NCBI GenBank assembly: GCA_027489245.1
Contig: JAIYAC010000014.1
Location: 1 to 64,000, forward strand
Direction of reading: 5' to 3'
Origin: Neisseriaceae bacterium
Lineage (GTDB): Bacteria; Pseudomonadota; Gammaproteobacteria; Burkholderiales; Chromobacteriaceae
DNA length: 64,000 nt
Shown: piece by piece, positions 62,701 to 64,000 of the stretch
Layout of the letters: each line of letters begins with the position of its first letter
How positions within the stretch are numbered: the first letter of the stretch is position 1
Made by a program: the position numbers and the translations under genes
The notes under the pieces: generated by a model
Told to the model about the DNA's origin: nothing
The model's database searches: none
Seen by the model: only the letters and a program-made list of their open reading frames with translations

Positions 62701-64000
62701 TCGACCTGCTGCCCGAGCAGCGCAGCTACAACCCCGGCGATACCGCGCGCTTCCAGGTGCGCATGCCGTTCCGCAAGGCCACCGTGTGGCTGGGCATCGA
62801 GCGCGAAGGCATCATCGACACCCGCGTACTGCAGCTGGAGGGCAAGTCGCCGGTGGTGGAGCTGAAAGTGGGCGAGGGCTGGGGGCCGAACGTGTACGTG
62901 TCGGTGCTGGCGGTGCGCGGCCGCGTGCGCGACGTGCCGTGGTACTCGTTCTTTAGCTGGGGCTGGAAAACGCCGGTGGAATGGTGGGACGCTTACTGGC
63001 ACGAAGGCAGCGACTACACGCCGCCGTCCAGCATGGTGGACCTGTCGCGGCCTGCGTTCAAATACGGCGTGGCCGAGATCGAGGTAGGCGACAAGGCGCG
63101 CCGCCTGCAGGTAACGGTAACGCCGCAGCGCACGCGCTACGGCATACGCGACACGGTGCCGGTGCGCATCCAGGTGCGCATGCCGGACGGCAAGCCGGCC
63201 CCTGCGGGTACCGAGGTCGCCTTTGCCGCGGTGGACGAAGCGCTGTTGCGCTTGCAGCCCAATAACAGCTGGCAGCTGATGGAAGCCATGTACCAGCGCC
63301 GTAGCTACGGCGTGGACACTGCCACCGCGCAGCTGGAGGTAGTGGGCAAGCGCCACTATGGCCGCAAGGCGTTGCCGCCGGGCGGCGGCGGTGGTCAGGC
63401 GCCCACGCGCGAGCTGCTGGATACGCTGTTGCTATGGCGGCCAGCGGTGGTGCTGGACGCCAACGGTGCGGCCAACCTTAACGTGCCGCTGAACGACGCG
63501 CTCACCCGCTTCCGCCTGGTGGCCGTGGCCGACGTAGGCAGCCATTTCTTTGGCACCGGCCAGGCCGACGTGGACGTGGTGCAGGACGTGCAGATCAGCA
63601 GCGGCCTGCCTGCGCTGGTGCGCGAGGGCGACCAGCTGGCCGCCACCGTGACTGTGCGCAACGGCAGTGACAAGGCGCTGACACTCGATGTAGCCGCCAC
63701 GGCGGGTAGCCAGAAGCTGGCCGCGCAGCGCATCAGCCTGCCGGCAGGCGAGGCGCGGGAAATCAGTTGGCCGTATACCGTCCCTGCGGGCCTGGCCACG
63801 CTGGACTGGGCCATCAGCGCCCAGGCCGTGGGTGGCAAGGGCAGCGACCGGCTGGCCGTGCAGCAGCAGGTAGCGCCAGCGGTGCCGGTAACGGTGGAGC
63901 AGGGCACGCTGCTGCGGCTGGACACGCCACAACAGCTGCCGGTGGGCCTGCCTGCCGGCGCGCTGCCGGGGCGCGGCGGTATCAGCGTGAGCCTGCAATC
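59754..64000 (+). CDS. Alpha-2-macroglobulin family protein, 3' end outside window
   Basis: An open frame of about 1,415 codons runs to the right edge without a stop. It starts with a signal peptide (MKTLLAGALLLAPLFSHAAG) that lacks a lipobox, so the protein is probably periplasmic like YfaS rather than a lipoprotein like YfhM. Successive beta-rich domains fit bacterial alpha-2-macroglobulins, for example VVAHSILDRSLLRAGETVSMKH, EVWFDVADNDRIDLLPEQRSYNPGDTARFQV and EVAFAAVDEALL. These trap proteases in the periplasm. The thioester region, if any, lies outside. Four or more dispersed 10-mers are inside. Confidence 0.88.
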   Translation, partial: MKTLLAGALLLAPLFSHAAGVATFSPQGEVKAPQQVRISFSSPMVRLGDSQAAAPLQWDCRLDGSGHWVDDKSWVLDLRTVPAADTRCRFSLKSGLKDVQGVALAAASYQFATGAPSIVQSWPQDGDRIEEDQAFVLRLNARRSSLSGLYCQSSALAERLPLLPLPAAERQRLLQHLKLEKDAASVLTVRCGQRLSADSKISLHNPRPGEAERLDFRVRPPFSATLSCTRENARGACIPFKPISLVFSSPVPAAQAAAIRLQGEGDGNARTPQLDGQRGEPVDSIQFKPPFTPQQTLHLQLPGGLVDEVGRKLVNAAKFPLAVRIGDFPPLAKFAAAPFGIIEAGSDASLPVTLRGVEAGLPLRSVSLTGQGVLARDDRNMMRWLGKVLRYHESTLPQGKGKEVESRRLSLLKKLPQARKLPLPAQPDAKGRWPFEVVGIPLPQRGLHVVEIESRLLGRALLGSKAPMYVRSAALVTNLAVHLKRSPENAAVWVTSLDRAVPQPDALVSVYDCRETLLWQGRTGKDGVARIAKPLPEAQCDGPESLDGLFVTARLKAADGSEDVSFVRSGWNRGIESWRFPFPTSSGEQPAVVAHSILDRSLLRAGETVSMKHLLRVQNSRGLALLKAGELPESVRIKHDASDDEFVLPLQWRRGRYADTTFTLPKEAKLGEYSIYLLRKGSRSSGDAQPASLALDGYELYSGNFRVEAFRLPVMSGRIGYPAGAGIAAERLPLSVNLAWGNGGAARNWPLQVSAMLQARYEQPRGYDGFSFNPPQAGDEDTEADSSSRLDGKVVLDKAPLQLDANGNGKLAIDKLPALDRPYWLLAEASLRDPSGETQTLSRMVPLWPAALQVGVAVDDWVSVGRTLNVKTVVLDTLGKPQVGRKVTLRLASHHYLSSRKRLVGGFYAWEHSHERSDEGKLCSGTTDASGLLLCELSPKEEGNLEVIAEVEDDKGHTARAAQQVWVSRHDEVWFDVADNDRIDLLPEQRSYNPGDTARFQVRMPFRKATVWLGIEREGIIDTRVLQLEGKSPVVELKVGEGWGPNVYVSVLAVRGRVRDVPWYSFFSWGWKTPVEWWDAYWHEGSDYTPPSSMVDLSRPAFKYGVAEIEVGDKARRLQVTVTPQRTRYGIRDTVPVRIQVRMPDGKPAPAGTEVAFAAVDEALLRLQPNNSWQLMEAMYQRRSYGVDTATAQLEVVGKRHYGRKALPPGGGGGQAPTRELLDTLLLWRPAVVLDANGAANLNVPLNDALTRFRLVAVADVGSHFFGTGQADVDVVQDVQISSGLPALVREGDQLAATVTVRNGSDKALTLDVAATAGSQKLAAQRISLPAGEAREISWPYTVPAGLATLDWAISAQAVGGKGSDRLAVQQQVAPAVPVTVEQGTLLRLDTPQQLPVGLPAGALPGRGGISVSLQ

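Overview
The window is a GC-rich (roughly 60% or more), densely coding bacterial chromosome segment. Gene content and order point to a betaproteobacterium of the order Neisseriales, most likely family Chromobacteriaceae (Vogesella, Chromobacterium, Aquitalea or a relative). The evidence is the pilMNOPQ-aroK-aroB block divergent from ponA, the neighbourhood of thrB, a DUF2782 gene and polA, pyrE next to an exonuclease III gene, a regulatory PTS of the EIIA-Man/HPr/EI type and a complete chemotaxis operon. The genus is inferred, not proven. I saw no IS element, prophage, CRISPR array, integrase or tRNA gene.

Layout: 1-480, the 3' end of a 5S rRNA gene, its terminator and a duplicated terminator-bearing block. 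482-6489, housekeeping genes (pyrE, xth, a small hydrolase, sulfurtransferase, HIT protein, hemF). 6848-16931, a chemotaxis operon (mcp, cheY, STAS, cheA, mcp, cheW, cheR, cheD, cheB) followed by a receiver-EAL phosphodiesterase. 17100-20513, two outer-membrane barrel genes flanking an RstAB-like two-component system. 20629-25497, thrB, DUF2782, LOG-family gene and polA. 25659-29058, a GNAT acetyltransferase and two convergent diguanylate cyclases. 29238-33148, cysG and the PTS genes. 33167-40654, an LPS core/O-antigen ligase cluster ending in msbA. 40880-48927, type IV pilus genes: a FimT/minor-pilin pair, a FimV C-terminal-like protein, then pilMNOPQ with aroK and aroB. 49059-57484, ponA, an ArsC-like gene, a Bcr/CflA transporter, ybaK, msrPQ, metX and metW. 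57485-57932, a long, strongly structured non-coding region. 57933-64000, ampG and a large alpha-2-macroglobulin-like gene that runs off the right edge.

The most striking signal is not a gene. The 10-mer GTTGGCCGCA (reverse complement TGCGGCCAAC) occurs about 49 times by hand count, about one per 1.3 kb, where base composition predicts fewer than one. It is found on both strands, in all six coding frames, in inter-domain linkers and protein tails, and as inverted pairs that form transcription terminators. This density and behaviour match those of the DNA uptake sequences of Neisseriaceae and Pasteurellaceae, but the sequence is different. The same window encodes the pilus secretin complex and a small PilE/ComP-like minor pilin, a candidate receptor. 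I propose a previously unrecognised (to me) uptake-sequence dialect. Secondary points of interest are the structured RNA-like element upstream of ampG, a structured leader upstream of metX and a sharply AT-rich patch inside ponA.
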